In this document: one piece after another, positions 1 through 6,140 of the stretch
How positions within the stretch are numbered: position 1 is the stretch's first letter
Layout: every line of letters starts with the position of its first letter
Source: DATFLS01 sp964413425
Lineage (GTDB): Bacteria > Fidelibacterota > JAANXI01
Direction of reading: 5' to 3'
DNA length: 14,086 bases
NCBI GenBank assembly: GCA_964413425.1
Contig: CAYPST010000108.1
Coordinates: 1-14,086, forward strand
Notes under the pieces: model-generated
What the model was told of the DNA's origin: nothing
Databases searched by the model: none
The model's input: the letters and a program-made list of their open reading frames with translations, nothing else
Made by a program: the position numbers and the translations under genes

Positions 1-57
1 TGGGTGCGGAACGTCCCGACGCCGTTTTCGGGGAGGTGAACACGTATGCCGAAGGCA
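1..57. repeat. 57-bp exact terminal direct repeat, left copy
   Basis: The first 57 bases are identical to bases 14030-14086 in the same orientation. The segment is hairpin-rich: TGCC-GAA-GGCA at 47-57, and CCCGA near 17-21 facing TCGGG near 28-32. Either the window is an untrimmed circular contig of 14,029 bp, or both edges fall in copies of one dispersed repeat. The identity is directly visible; its cause is not. Confidence 0.95.
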
Positions 58-80
58 TTCTTCGAACATTTTCTTTGTCG

Positions 81-112
81 ATTGAGCGATTTATGGAAAT
101 AAATCGCTCAAT
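81..112. repeat. 13-bp perfect inverted repeat at the broken end of the toxin gene
   Basis: The arms 81-93 (ATTGAGCGATTTA) and 100-112 are perfect reverse complements around a 6-base loop. The right arm contains the stop codon that ends the PIN-domain frame early, so the hairpin sits at the point where homology to VapC toxins stops. The core TTGAGCGAT recurs at 13931-13939 in the structured block at the other end of the window. It could be the edge of a small inserted palindromic element, or a fortuitous terminator for the minus-strand operon. Confidence 0.7.
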
Positions 113-443
113 TTGGGTGGTAGTTAAGGGCATCAATGAAGTCGACGTTTTTCTCTCGTTCCCCCCGGAAGACAGCTTGCCAATCAAAGTCAGTCACTGG
201 TGAGACCGTAGGACAAAACTTCAGAATTGGCATCACCTTCTTCTCGGTTTCTGACTGAGACCTGCCATAAAAACTCCGGAGCGTATAGACCATCTCCATC
301 ACCACCGCATCAGAGGTTACCCAGGTGGTTTCGGGGGCCTCTATCGCCGCCTCTAGGAAATCCCGGGCTTTCTGTGCTTGTTTGGGATGGTCGTCCGTCA
401 GAAACCGCAGAAAAACACTTGTGTTAACAAATAGGGTCGTCAT
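108..443 (-). pseudogene. PIN-domain (VapC-type) toxin, C-terminally truncated, active site altered
   Basis: This 111-residue frame is clearly a PIN-domain ribonuclease of the VapC kind. The N-terminus reads LFVNTSVFLRFLTDDHP, and near residue 100 is the family motif VDFIDAL. Functional VapC proteins start with V-D-T-N, where the Asp binds the catalytic metal. Here it reads V-N-T-S, so both Asp and Asn are replaced. The protein stops about 8 residues after VDFIDAL, whereas family members are usually 130-140 residues and end with a further acidic motif (TFDxDF-like). That last part is missing and the sequence runs into the palindrome at 81-112. It overlaps the antitoxin frame by 4 bp (ATGA), the usual VapBC operon arrangement. 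The substitutions plus truncation make an active nuclease unlikely. A non-catalytic antitoxin-binding remnant is possible. Confidence 0.85.
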
Positions 444-701
444 CGGCCTTCGCGGGCAGCCTGCTGGCCTATAGCTTTCTGAACAGACTGCCGGATTTCG
501 TGGAGATCTTTCTTTTCCTCAGAAGACGGAACCGACTGATACAAATCCAACAGATCCTGCTTGCGAATAGGTCTGATAACTAACGTTTCCCCCCTCTCGC
601 TCGAACCGGATTTTATCCTGCGGTTCTAATCCTAATTCTTTGCGAAATTTGGCCGGGATGGTCACCTGTCCTTTGGTGCTGATTGTTGATTCGTTTTTCA
701 T
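440..701 (-). pseudogene. AbrB/SpoVT-family (VapB-like) antitoxin with a one-base frameshift
   Basis: From the ATG at 701 the frame reads a typical AbrB-type swapped-hairpin DNA-binding domain (STISTKGQVTIPAKFRKEL). It then runs through a run of six G (plus strand C589-C594) and goes out of frame, stopping at 519. Removing one G restores the family continuation ETLVIRPIRK and a toxin-binding tail ending AAREGR, with its stop overlapping the toxin ATG as ATGA. The restored protein is 86 residues, normal for the family. A start 10 codons upstream (731) is possible, but homology begins after 701 and a GAGAG sits just upstream. A one-base change in a homopolymer can be a sequencing error. Because the partner toxin is independently damaged, real decay is also plausible. 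The intact protein would neutralise the toxin and autorepress the operon. Confidence 0.8.
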
Positions 702-731
702 TGTGGTCTCTCGCATGTAAGAAGTAATCAT

Positions 732-1161
732 TATGCTTTACAATAATAGTCTACCTTACAAAGGGTCAGATGTCAACCGATCAATCGGCACTGCTTACTA
801 TTGCGTGGCTGCGACGAGACCCACTTCGGCTTCGGTCTCCAGGAACAGGCGCACGCCGGAATAACCCGGAAACTGTCGTTTACGACCGATTACTTTAGAA
901 GCATGTCAGTCGGGGACTCTTTCACAGACGACGGTTGCCAGTACCATACCAGAAAATACAGGAACATTATTCAGTGCTCTCTCATTTAACTTAGCCTGAG
1001 AGCAGCTTTACTCGATAAATACTCCGGAAGAACTCGGCGGCTGACCAGCGGTAAAGCGCTCTTATTGTATGAGCTGAACAGCAGAGAGGGCGGAACGGAT
1101 CAATGCAACGGATCGTTCCGCCCGGCGATGTCAATACTCACGCATAATCGGGATAAATTCA
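732..1161. other. 430-bp spacer with an imperfect hairpin before the desaturase gene
   Basis: No convincing gene is seen here. The 62-codon open frame at 801-989 has no family resemblance and no clear ribosome site. The spacer separates the divergent toxin-antitoxin remnant from the desaturase, so both promoters should lie in it. The only clear structure is the hairpin at 1088-1123, described separately. Confidence 0.6.
1088..1123. other. GC-rich stem-loop upstream of the desaturase
   Basis: The arms 1088-1101 and 1111-1123 pair as GGGCGGAAC, a one-base bulge, then GATC, around a 9-base loop. The hairpin ends 38 bp before the desaturase ATG. It has no following T-run, so it may be a leader hairpin, an operator or a factor-independent stop for upstream transcription. 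The sequence does not decide between these. Confidence 0.5.
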
Positions 1162-2154
1162 ATGGAAATACATTCAAAGCAGCACCATACAGAACAGGCA
1201 ACCCGCCACAAGAGTGAAGTCTTGCAGAAGTTGGAGCCTGATGTGGACCAACTGATGACGCGTCATGTTGAAAAGCGCCGGCTCTGGTATCCCAACGACT
1301 TCTTACCGGCCGATGAACAGACCCCGGATGGGGAACAGAACCTGCTCTCCAAGTTGCGAGAGCGGGCCAGAGGACTGTCGGACGCCACCCGGGTGTCACT
1401 GGTGGTCAACCTCCTGACCGAGGAAGGGCTGCCGCATTTTCACCGGTTACTTTCCAGGTACCTGGGTGATGACAGTAGCTGGAGCAAGTGGAATTTTTTA
1501 TGGACGGCCGAAGAAGACCGGCACGGAGCGGTAATTCGCGATTATGCCAGAGATGCCAGGGTATTCAACTTCCGGGAAGTGGAAGAAATGCAGTTTGCTT
1601 ACCAGGAAGCCGGATTTGATCCGGAATGGGACAGTGACCCCTACCGAGTATTTGTCTATACCACCCTGCAGGAGCGTGCCACTCAAATCTCTCACCGGAA
1701 CACTGGCAAACTGGCGGGAGCGGAAGAGCCAGTACTAGATGGCATCCTGAAAAACGTGGCAGCAGATGAAGCCAGGCATTACACCTTTTACCGCCAGATA
1801 TTTAAGAAAGTCCTGGAGATAGATCCCAACCGGGCGTTGCAATCCGCTGTCTCCATTCTCCCCAGCATAGAGATGCCGGGTATCAGCATGCCCCATTTCA
1901 AGCAAATGGCGGAGATCATCCGTCGCACCGGTATTTATGGCCCCTGGGAGTACAAACGCATTGTCGAGGAGGCCATCGATTTCTGGAACATCGAGGTGAT
2001 GACCGGACTGAATGAAGCAGGATGCAAAGCCCAGGATCGGATTATGGCCATCCCGCAGCGTCTGGAGAAAGTGGCCAAGTACATTGAGACCAAGACCAAA
2101 AAGAAATCGTTCACCTTCGATTTCATCTATAACAGGACGCTGGCACTCGAATAG
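1162..2154 (+). CDS. Soluble acyl-ACP desaturase (plant stearoyl-ACP Delta9-desaturase family)
   Basis: This 330-residue protein matches the soluble ferritin-like fatty acid desaturase family (FA_desaturase_2), which uses O2 and reduced ferredoxin to place a cis double bond in an ACP-bound acyl chain. All diiron-ligand motifs are visible in order: TEEGLPHFH near residue 86-94 (Glu), EEDRH at 117-121 (Glu118, His121), QERATQISH at 170-178 (Glu171) and DEARH at 202-206 (Glu203, His206). Spacing and flanking sequence follow castor Delta9-desaturase, except that the loop between the first two ligands is about 7 residues shorter. The C-terminus keeps the AQD-R-PxRxxK-like block near 290-303. There is no signal peptide or membrane segment, so it is cytoplasmic. 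The ATG at 1162 has only a weak GGGA upstream but fits the family N-terminus. No ferredoxin, reductase or ACP gene is adjacent. Double-bond position cannot be read from sequence. Confidence 0.93.
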   Translation: MEIHSKQHHTEQATRHKSEVLQKLEPDVDQLMTRHVEKRRLWYPNDFLPADEQTPDGEQNLLSKLRERARGLSDATRVSLVVNLLTEEGLPHFHRLLSRYLGDDSSWSKWNFLWTAEEDRHGAVIRDYARDARVFNFREVEEMQFAYQEAGFDPEWDSDPYRVFVYTTLQERATQISHRNTGKLAGAEEPVLDGILKNVAADEARHYTFYRQIFKKVLEIDPNRALQSAVSILPSIEMPGISMPHFKQMAEIIRRTGIYGPWEYKRIVEEAIDFWNIEVMTGLNEAGCKAQDRIMAIPQRLEKVAKYIETKTKKKSFTFDFIYNRTLALE

Positions 2155-2238
2155 CGCGGGTCTCCGGGAACTCTCACCACCAGGATACGCCACATTCGTG
2201 CAGTCACCGGCAGCGGAATAGACCGACCGCTTCCCGCC

Positions 2239-2298
2239 TTTATGCACCCTATTCCCTTATGTACCCGGTGGGGCGCAGTATTGGGCCCTGTCTAATCC
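2239..2298 (+). repeat. TTATGTACCC dispersed repeat, copy A
   Basis: Bases 2239-2274 match 11614-11649 at 32 of 36 positions without gaps. The match then continues more loosely to a shared TAATCC. The core has two tandem TTATGYACCC blocks followed by GGYGGGGC and a GGGCCC. This copy lies about 85 bp after the desaturase stop codon. Copies B and C are at 11614-11691 and 12886-12978, all outside genes. Confidence 0.8.
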
Positions 2299-2415
2299 AT
2301 CTGAGTGCAATTGCTCTCACCTTTGTCAAATATTCAAGGATCCCGGGCTTTTTACCGACTTGCTGTCTCGCCTTTATATCTTAATATGACTATTAACTTA
2401 CCGCAGTTGAACGTT

Positions 2416-2558
2416 CCGCTCCTTCCGTCTGGGGCCGGGCAGGCTGGAGCGGCGGGGGTTGTGGGTTGCCTCTTGCTAGAAACATCCGGCCCCGTATACG
2501 GGGCCAAACCCACTCCACCAAGCCCCCAGAGCATGGCCAATCAGCCCTCCGGAAGGGC
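2416..2558. repeat. Nested palindromic, GC-rich structured element (possible ncRNA or mobile-element remnant)
   Basis: Several stems can be read directly. CCGCTCC (2416-2422) pairs with GGAGCGG (2446-2452). GGGGG (2454-2458) pairs with CCCCC (2523-2527). Inside that, GTGGGTT (2461-2467) pairs with AACCCAC (2507-2513), enclosing the perfect 18-bp palindrome GGCCCCGTATACGGGGCC (2488-2505). A small GCCCT/AGGGC hairpin follows (2544-2558). Both strands carry short open frames here, but their composition is that of the palindromes, not of a known protein. It may be a structured RNA, a terminator complex for the desaturase, or a non-autonomous repeat. I do not recognise a named RNA family. Confidence 0.6.
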
Positions 2559-2693
2559 CCTTTCTCTGTGGAAAACGTTAGAGAACCTCCCTAATCTCCG
2601 CAACTATCCCTTGCAATAGTGACCCTTTCCACCATAACTTTTTGCAGGAATTGAAAAATTATGCCTGAATATTTCTCAGTGGTTGAGTCTATC

Positions 2694-2718
2694 TAGAAAA
2701 CGCCTCGCCCCGAAGGGA
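2694..2718 (+). repeat. 25-bp repeat upstream of GH127 (identical at 8835-8859)
   Basis: These 25 bases, beginning TAGAAAACGCCTCG and ending CCCCGAAGGGA, are identical to 8835-8859 upstream of the dehydrogenase gene, in the same orientation. Each copy precedes the TGTTT-N3-AAACA palindrome, by about 147 bp here and 208 bp in the other copy. This makes it part of a duplicated upstream module rather than random similarity. Confidence 0.85.
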
Positions 2719-2809
2719 CAAAGGCCGCGGAGAGCGCACAGAAAAAATCAAATATGCCGATCATATACCGTAATAAATTTTACGAGCATGTTCTATGCAT
2801 AATAACCAT

Positions 2810-2853
2810 AAGTTAGGTTCGGCATGTTGTCTCGGGCCCCTGTTTTCTAAACA
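2810..2853 (+). repeat. 44-bp repeat shared with the right end in inverse orientation
   Basis: Bases 2810-2853 match the reverse complement of 13878-13921 at 37 of 44 positions without gaps. The shared core is GCATGTTGTCTCGG, followed by TGTTTTC and an A-rich end. This copy ends with the TGTTT-N3-AAACA palindrome in front of GH127. The distant copy has a degenerate version of it (TGTTTTCCAAATA). Confidence 0.8.
2841..2853. promoter_or_regulatory. Candidate operator/promoter palindrome TGTTT-N3-AAACA (GH127)
   Basis: TGTTTTCTAAACA is a 5+5 inverted repeat with a 3-base centre, followed by CACTCA-like sequence, located 69 bp before the GH127 ATG. The same palindrome (TGTTTCCTAAACA, also followed by CWCTCA) occurs 76 bp before the dehydrogenase ATG at 9043-9055. 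Matched sequence and matched distance argue for a shared transcription-factor or sigma-factor site. No regulator gene lies in the window. Confidence 0.55.
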
Positions 2854-2909
2854 CACTCAGTGATTACATTTTTTTGTGTCTGCGTCCTAATGAGGAAGGA
2901 GCAAGGACA

Positions 2910-5291
2910 ATGCAATCATTCTTCTTAAAGTATCGAGGTCGAACTCTCCTGAGCCTGCTGGTACTGGCCTTCGTCACAGCCCCAGCTCTCCAGGCAGTGA
3001 CACCGACATTCCCGATATCTCACCAGATAGTCGAAGAACAAGTCCCTGTCACAGCCCGGGTGTTTCCGCTTTCTCACGTCCGGCTGCTGGACGGACCGTT
3101 CAAGGAAGCGCAGCAGCGCGACATGGAGTATTTGCTTCGTCTCGATCCGGACCGGCTGTTGTCCTGGTTTCGCAGGGAAGCCGGACTGAACCCAAAAGGA
3201 GAAGTGTACGGCGGCTGGGAATCTCAGACTATTGCCGGCCACAGCCTGGGTCATCATCTGTCTGCGGTCTCCATGGTATATGCCGCCACCGGTGATCCCC
3301 GGTTCAGAGAACGGGCCGGATATATTGTGAAGGAACTCGCCGCCTGTCAGAAGGCGAACGGAAACGGCTACCTGGCGGCGTTCCCGGGTGGGAAACAGGC
3401 TTTCGCCGACATCGCCCGGGGTGAAATCCGGTCGGAGCCGTTTAATCTGAACGGGATCTGGGTGCCCTGGTATACGCTGCACAAAGTGATGGCCGGCCTT
3501 CGCGATGCCTACATCCACTGCGACAACCAACAGGCTCTGGAAGTGCTGACAACCCTGGCCGATTGGGCCGTCCGAACCACCCGGAATCTTACCGAGGAAC
3601 AGTGGCAGGAAATGCTGGCGACCGAACACGGCGGCATGAACGAAGTGCTGGCCGATCTCTATGCCCTGACCGGGAAGGAATCCTACCTGACCCTTGCGCA
3701 ACAATTTTATCATCAGGCCGTACTGGATCCCCTCAGTGAACAACGGGATATCCTTCCGGGTCTCCATGCCAACACCCAGATCCCCAAGTTAATCGGGCTG
3801 GCCCGGCTGTACGAACTCACAGGGAAGGACCGTTACGAAACAGCCGCTTCGTTCTTCTGGGATCGGGTGGTACATCACCACACTTACGTGAACGGGGGAA
3901 ACAGTGCCGGGGAATATTTCGGGCCACCGGATCAGCGGGCTTACCGGCTGCACGCCACTACGGAAACCTGTAATACCTACAATATGCTCAAACTCACCAG
4001 GCATATGTTTGCCTGGGAGCCGTCCGCCGAATATATGGATTACTACGAACGGGCACTGTATAACCATATCCTGGCCAGTCAGCACCCGGAAACCGGCATG
4101 ATGAAGTACAAGGGATACCTGGAAATGCCCGCCAGAAAAGACTTTTCAACGCCGTTCAACTCCTTCTGGTGCTGCGTGGGAACCGGTATGGAAAATCACA
4201 CCAAATATGGGGAAAGTATCTATTACCATCGGGATAATACCCTGTACGTCAACCTCTTCATCGCCTCGGACCTTCGGTGGGACGAGCAGGGCATGACCAT
4301 CCGGCAGGAAACCGATTTCCCGGAGGAAACCGTGAGCCGTCTCACTCTGGACTGCCAGGAACCCACCGAAACCACCTTGAAACTCCGGCATCCCTTCTGG
4401 AGCCGGCAGGTAACCATCTCCGTGAACGGTGAGACCGCTGCGGTCTCATCAACACCATCCACCTACATTGCACTTTCCCGCACCTGGGAGAGCGGTGACC
4501 GGGTGGAGATCCGGCTGCCCATGCACCTCCGGATTGAATCGATGCCGGACAAATCCAATCGGATCGCCTTCCTGTACGGTCCGATCCTTCTGGCGGCGAA
4601 TCTGATGGGCGACAATCCCCTGCCACACCTCCTCGGGCAACCATCATCACTGACAGAATTATTCACCCCGGTGAAGAAAGCTTCTTTGGAATTCCAATCT
4701 CCGGAGATCGGCAGAGTGTTCGCCGGGAAAGACGTCCTGAACACCGAGATCCGGCTCATGCCGTTCTACGCTATCGCTGATCAAAAATACACCGTGTATG
4801 TGGATACCTTCTCCCGGACCGAATGGAACAGGGAGGTCGAAGAGCACCGGGCCGAAACAGAGCGACGGGAAGCATTGAACCGGCGCACCATCGACCTGGT
4901 AGAGATTGGCCGGAACCAATCGGAAGCGGCTCACGGGTTTGCCGGGGAGCAGACCTCATCCGGACGTTTTCAGGGCAGGCAATTTCGCCATGCCTGGGAC
5001 GGAGGCTACTTCACCTACAATCTGACCGTCGAACCGGACACTCCGGTGGATCTGGTGGTTACCTACTGGGGTTCCGACAGCGGTTCACGAACGTTCGACA
5101 TCCTGGTGGACGGACAAAAGATCGCCACCCAATCCCTGGACAACACCCACCCCGGAGAGTTTTTTCAGGTAATCTATCCCATTCCCGAACAATTAGTTCG
5201 GGACAAGGAGCAGGTCCCCATACGATTTCAGGCGCATCCGGACAATACCGCAGGAGGGGTATTTGGCTGCCGCATCGCCCGGCGGGAATAA
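2910..5291 (+). CDS. Secreted GH127 (DUF1680) beta-L-arabinofuranosidase-type glycoside hydrolase
   Basis: From the ATG at 2910 the protein has 793 residues. This start is preferred over the in-frame TTG at 2874 because AGGAAGGA lies 9 bp upstream and a signal peptide begins here (hydrophobic core to about residue 29, cleavage after PALQA). The body is an (alpha/alpha)6 DUF1680 domain with SLGHHLSA near 112, HGGMNEVLADLY near 240 and NSAGEYFG near 331. In the GH127 enzyme HypBA1 a Cys nucleophile, a Glu acid/base and a Zn site of Glu-Cys-Cys-Cys are known. The counterparts here are Glu335, Glu352-x-Cys354 (ETCNTYNML) and Cys421-Cys422 (FWCCVGTG), all present. Beta-sandwich regions follow, and the last ~120 residues form the extra domain common in long bacterial members. 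The likely substrate is beta-L-arabinofuranose on plant or microbial glycans, but the family also contains other specificities. It is a single-gene unit with a hairpin downstream. Confidence 0.93.
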   Translation: MQSFFLKYRGRTLLSLLVLAFVTAPALQAVTPTFPISHQIVEEQVPVTARVFPLSHVRLLDGPFKEAQQRDMEYLLRLDPDRLLSWFRREAGLNPKGEVYGGWESQTIAGHSLGHHLSAVSMVYAATGDPRFRERAGYIVKELAACQKANGNGYLAAFPGGKQAFADIARGEIRSEPFNLNGIWVPWYTLHKVMAGLRDAYIHCDNQQALEVLTTLADWAVRTTRNLTEEQWQEMLATEHGGMNEVLADLYALTGKESYLTLAQQFYHQAVLDPLSEQRDILPGLHANTQIPKLIGLARLYELTGKDRYETAASFFWDRVVHHHTYVNGGNSAGEYFGPPDQRAYRLHATTETCNTYNMLKLTRHMFAWEPSAEYMDYYERALYNHILASQHPETGMMKYKGYLEMPARKDFSTPFNSFWCCVGTGMENHTKYGESIYYHRDNTLYVNLFIASDLRWDEQGMTIRQETDFPEETVSRLTLDCQEPTETTLKLRHPFWSRQVTISVNGETAAVSSTPSTYIALSRTWESGDRVEIRLPMHLRIESMPDKSNRIAFLYGPILLAANLMGDNPLPHLLGQPSSLTELFTPVKKASLEFQSPEIGRVFAGKDVLNTEIRLMPFYAIADQKYTVYVDTFSRTEWNREVEEHRAETERREALNRRTIDLVEIGRNQSEAAHGFAGEQTSSGRFQGRQFRHAWDGGYFTYNLTVEPDTPVDLVVTYWGSDSGSRTFDILVDGQKIATQSLDNTHPGEFFQVIYPIPEQLVRDKEQVPIRFQAHPDNTAGGVFGCRIARRE

Positions 5292-5329
5292 CACACCATG
5301 AGGTCTTTCGATAACCACAAAATGTTCCC

Positions 5330-5365
5330 GCGCTGACAATCCCGAAGCGTCGGGACTGTCAGCGC
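5330..5365. terminator. Strong stem-loop after GH127, probable terminator
   Basis: GCGCTGACA (5330-5338) pairs with TGTCAGCGC (5357-5365). A 2x2 internal loop separates this from CCCGA/TCGGG (5341-5345 with 5350-5354) around a 4-base loop. The hairpin starts 38 bp after the GH127 stop. No T-run follows, so it may stabilise the mRNA end or need a factor to terminate. Confidence 0.7.
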
Positions 5366-5446
5366 TCAGATCTTCTGAGATTCACCGAGGAGCAACTTAC
5401 TGCTCACATCGCTCCACATACCCATTCCATTCCCGGGACCTTGCTT

Positions 5447-5565
5447 TCTCTGTAAAAATCTGTGTAATCTGTGGCTCATTCAGGAGGAGAGGGGATGGGC
5501 TTTTTGCAGTTTTGAGGTTTTGCGATTTTAAAATTTTGCCTTTTTCCCGGTTTCGACGATTTCAG
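5447..5565 (+). other. Low-complexity spacer: CTGTGTAA-type phrase followed by a T-rich tract
   Basis: Bases 5447-5475 contain imperfect tandem CTGT(G)TAA units ending TCTGTGGC, and 5501-5565 is strongly T-rich with repeated GTTTTG. A related phrase (CCGCGGAGAGCGCACAG) occurs at 2727-2743. No coding signal is seen. Simple spacer phrases of this type recur in many environmental genomes. Confidence 0.4.
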
Positions 5566-5684
5566 CAGTGTATTCGACAATATGGTCGAGAATGAAACTG
5601 ATCCCCCATCAATGGCCTCTTATAAGTCCCTGAAAACCAGACAGTTCATGCATTACCATACTTCGTTGGCACATTTCTTGAGTC

Positions 5685-5701
5685 TTCTTCCATTGGAAGA
5701 A
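5685..5701. promoter_or_regulatory. 17-bp palindrome just upstream of the membrane miniprotein
   Basis: TTCTTCCATTGGAAGAA is a perfect inverted repeat with 8-bp arms and a single central base. It ends 21 bp before the ATG of the 48-residue protein, next to the ribosome-binding site (GAGG, 5711-5714). It could be a repressor site or a leader hairpin. Confidence 0.45.
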
Positions 5702-5722
5702 TGAGAGAATGAGGAATTAATC

Positions 5723-5869
5723 ATGGATAGTCAAATCAACACTGGAAAGGAGCCAGCTATGGAATGGAAACAGACCATCCTGAATTACCTGCTGGTGACT
5801 ATAGGCGGCATCATCGCTTTCCTGGTGGGGTTCATCTTAAGCTATTATGCCCCCTCGGTTCTCCAATAA
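5723..5869 (+). CDS. Small single-pass membrane protein (48 residues)
   Basis: ATG at 5723 follows GAGG by 8 bases and opens a 48-codon frame ending in TAA. The first ~20 residues are polar (MDSQINTGKEPAMEWK). They are followed by one hydrophobic helix of about 20-24 residues with small-residue packing (TIGGIIAFLVGFILSYY) and a short tail APSVLQ. An internal ATG at codon 13 also has a good site (AAAGGAG), so a 36-residue form is possible. Two well-placed ribosome sites and a compact hydrophilic-TM-tail layout support a real gene. No family is recognised. It could be a small regulatory or complex-stabilising membrane peptide. Nearest neighbours are GH127 more than 400 bp upstream and the convergent LamG-like gene. 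Confidence 0.55.
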   Translation: MDSQINTGKEPAMEWKQTILNYLLVTIGGIIAFLVGFILSYYAPSVLQ

Positions 5870-6140
5870 AAATGCCTCTTTCCGGATAATTCTGTCAATC
5901 CCGGATCACATCTTACACCCGGCTCTGGAATTTGTTGATCACTTTTACCTGTCGAATTAGAAACCGTCATCCCCCGGGACACCCGTTCAATGTCGATAGG
6001 GATGCTATCTAACCAGGGTAAATTTCAGCAACAGATTTATTGAACTATGGGACATTGCAGGCGTATGCCATCCACAAGGCGAGCCACGCGGATAGGGGAT
6101 ATAAGCAGAGGTTGAAGAGCCTTGCCCATCCGTGGAAGAA
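5870..6140. other. 271-bp spacer without a recognised gene
   Basis: This lies between the ends of two convergent genes, the miniprotein and the LamG-like gene. Only short open frames without family resemblance are present and I see no strong hairpin. A bidirectional stop would be expected here but is not obvious. Confidence 0.5.

Noticed and set aside
801..989. 62-codon plus-strand open frame before the desaturase
   Set aside because: It has no ribosome site, no recognisable motif and unusual composition, so it is treated as spacer.
1735..2247. 170-codon minus-strand open frame across the desaturase 3' end
   Set aside because: It is antisense to the diiron-ligand region of a complete desaturase and has no family resemblance.
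2305..2619. 104-codon plus-strand open frame and a 62-codon minus-strand frame (2352-2540) as genes
   Set aside because: Both are translations of the palindromic structured element, with Pro/Gly/Ala-rich composition, no family motif and no good ribosome site.
2925..3767. 280-codon minus-strand open frame inside GH127
   Set aside because: It is antisense to a strongly supported gene, and its long openness follows from the codon composition of the sense strand.
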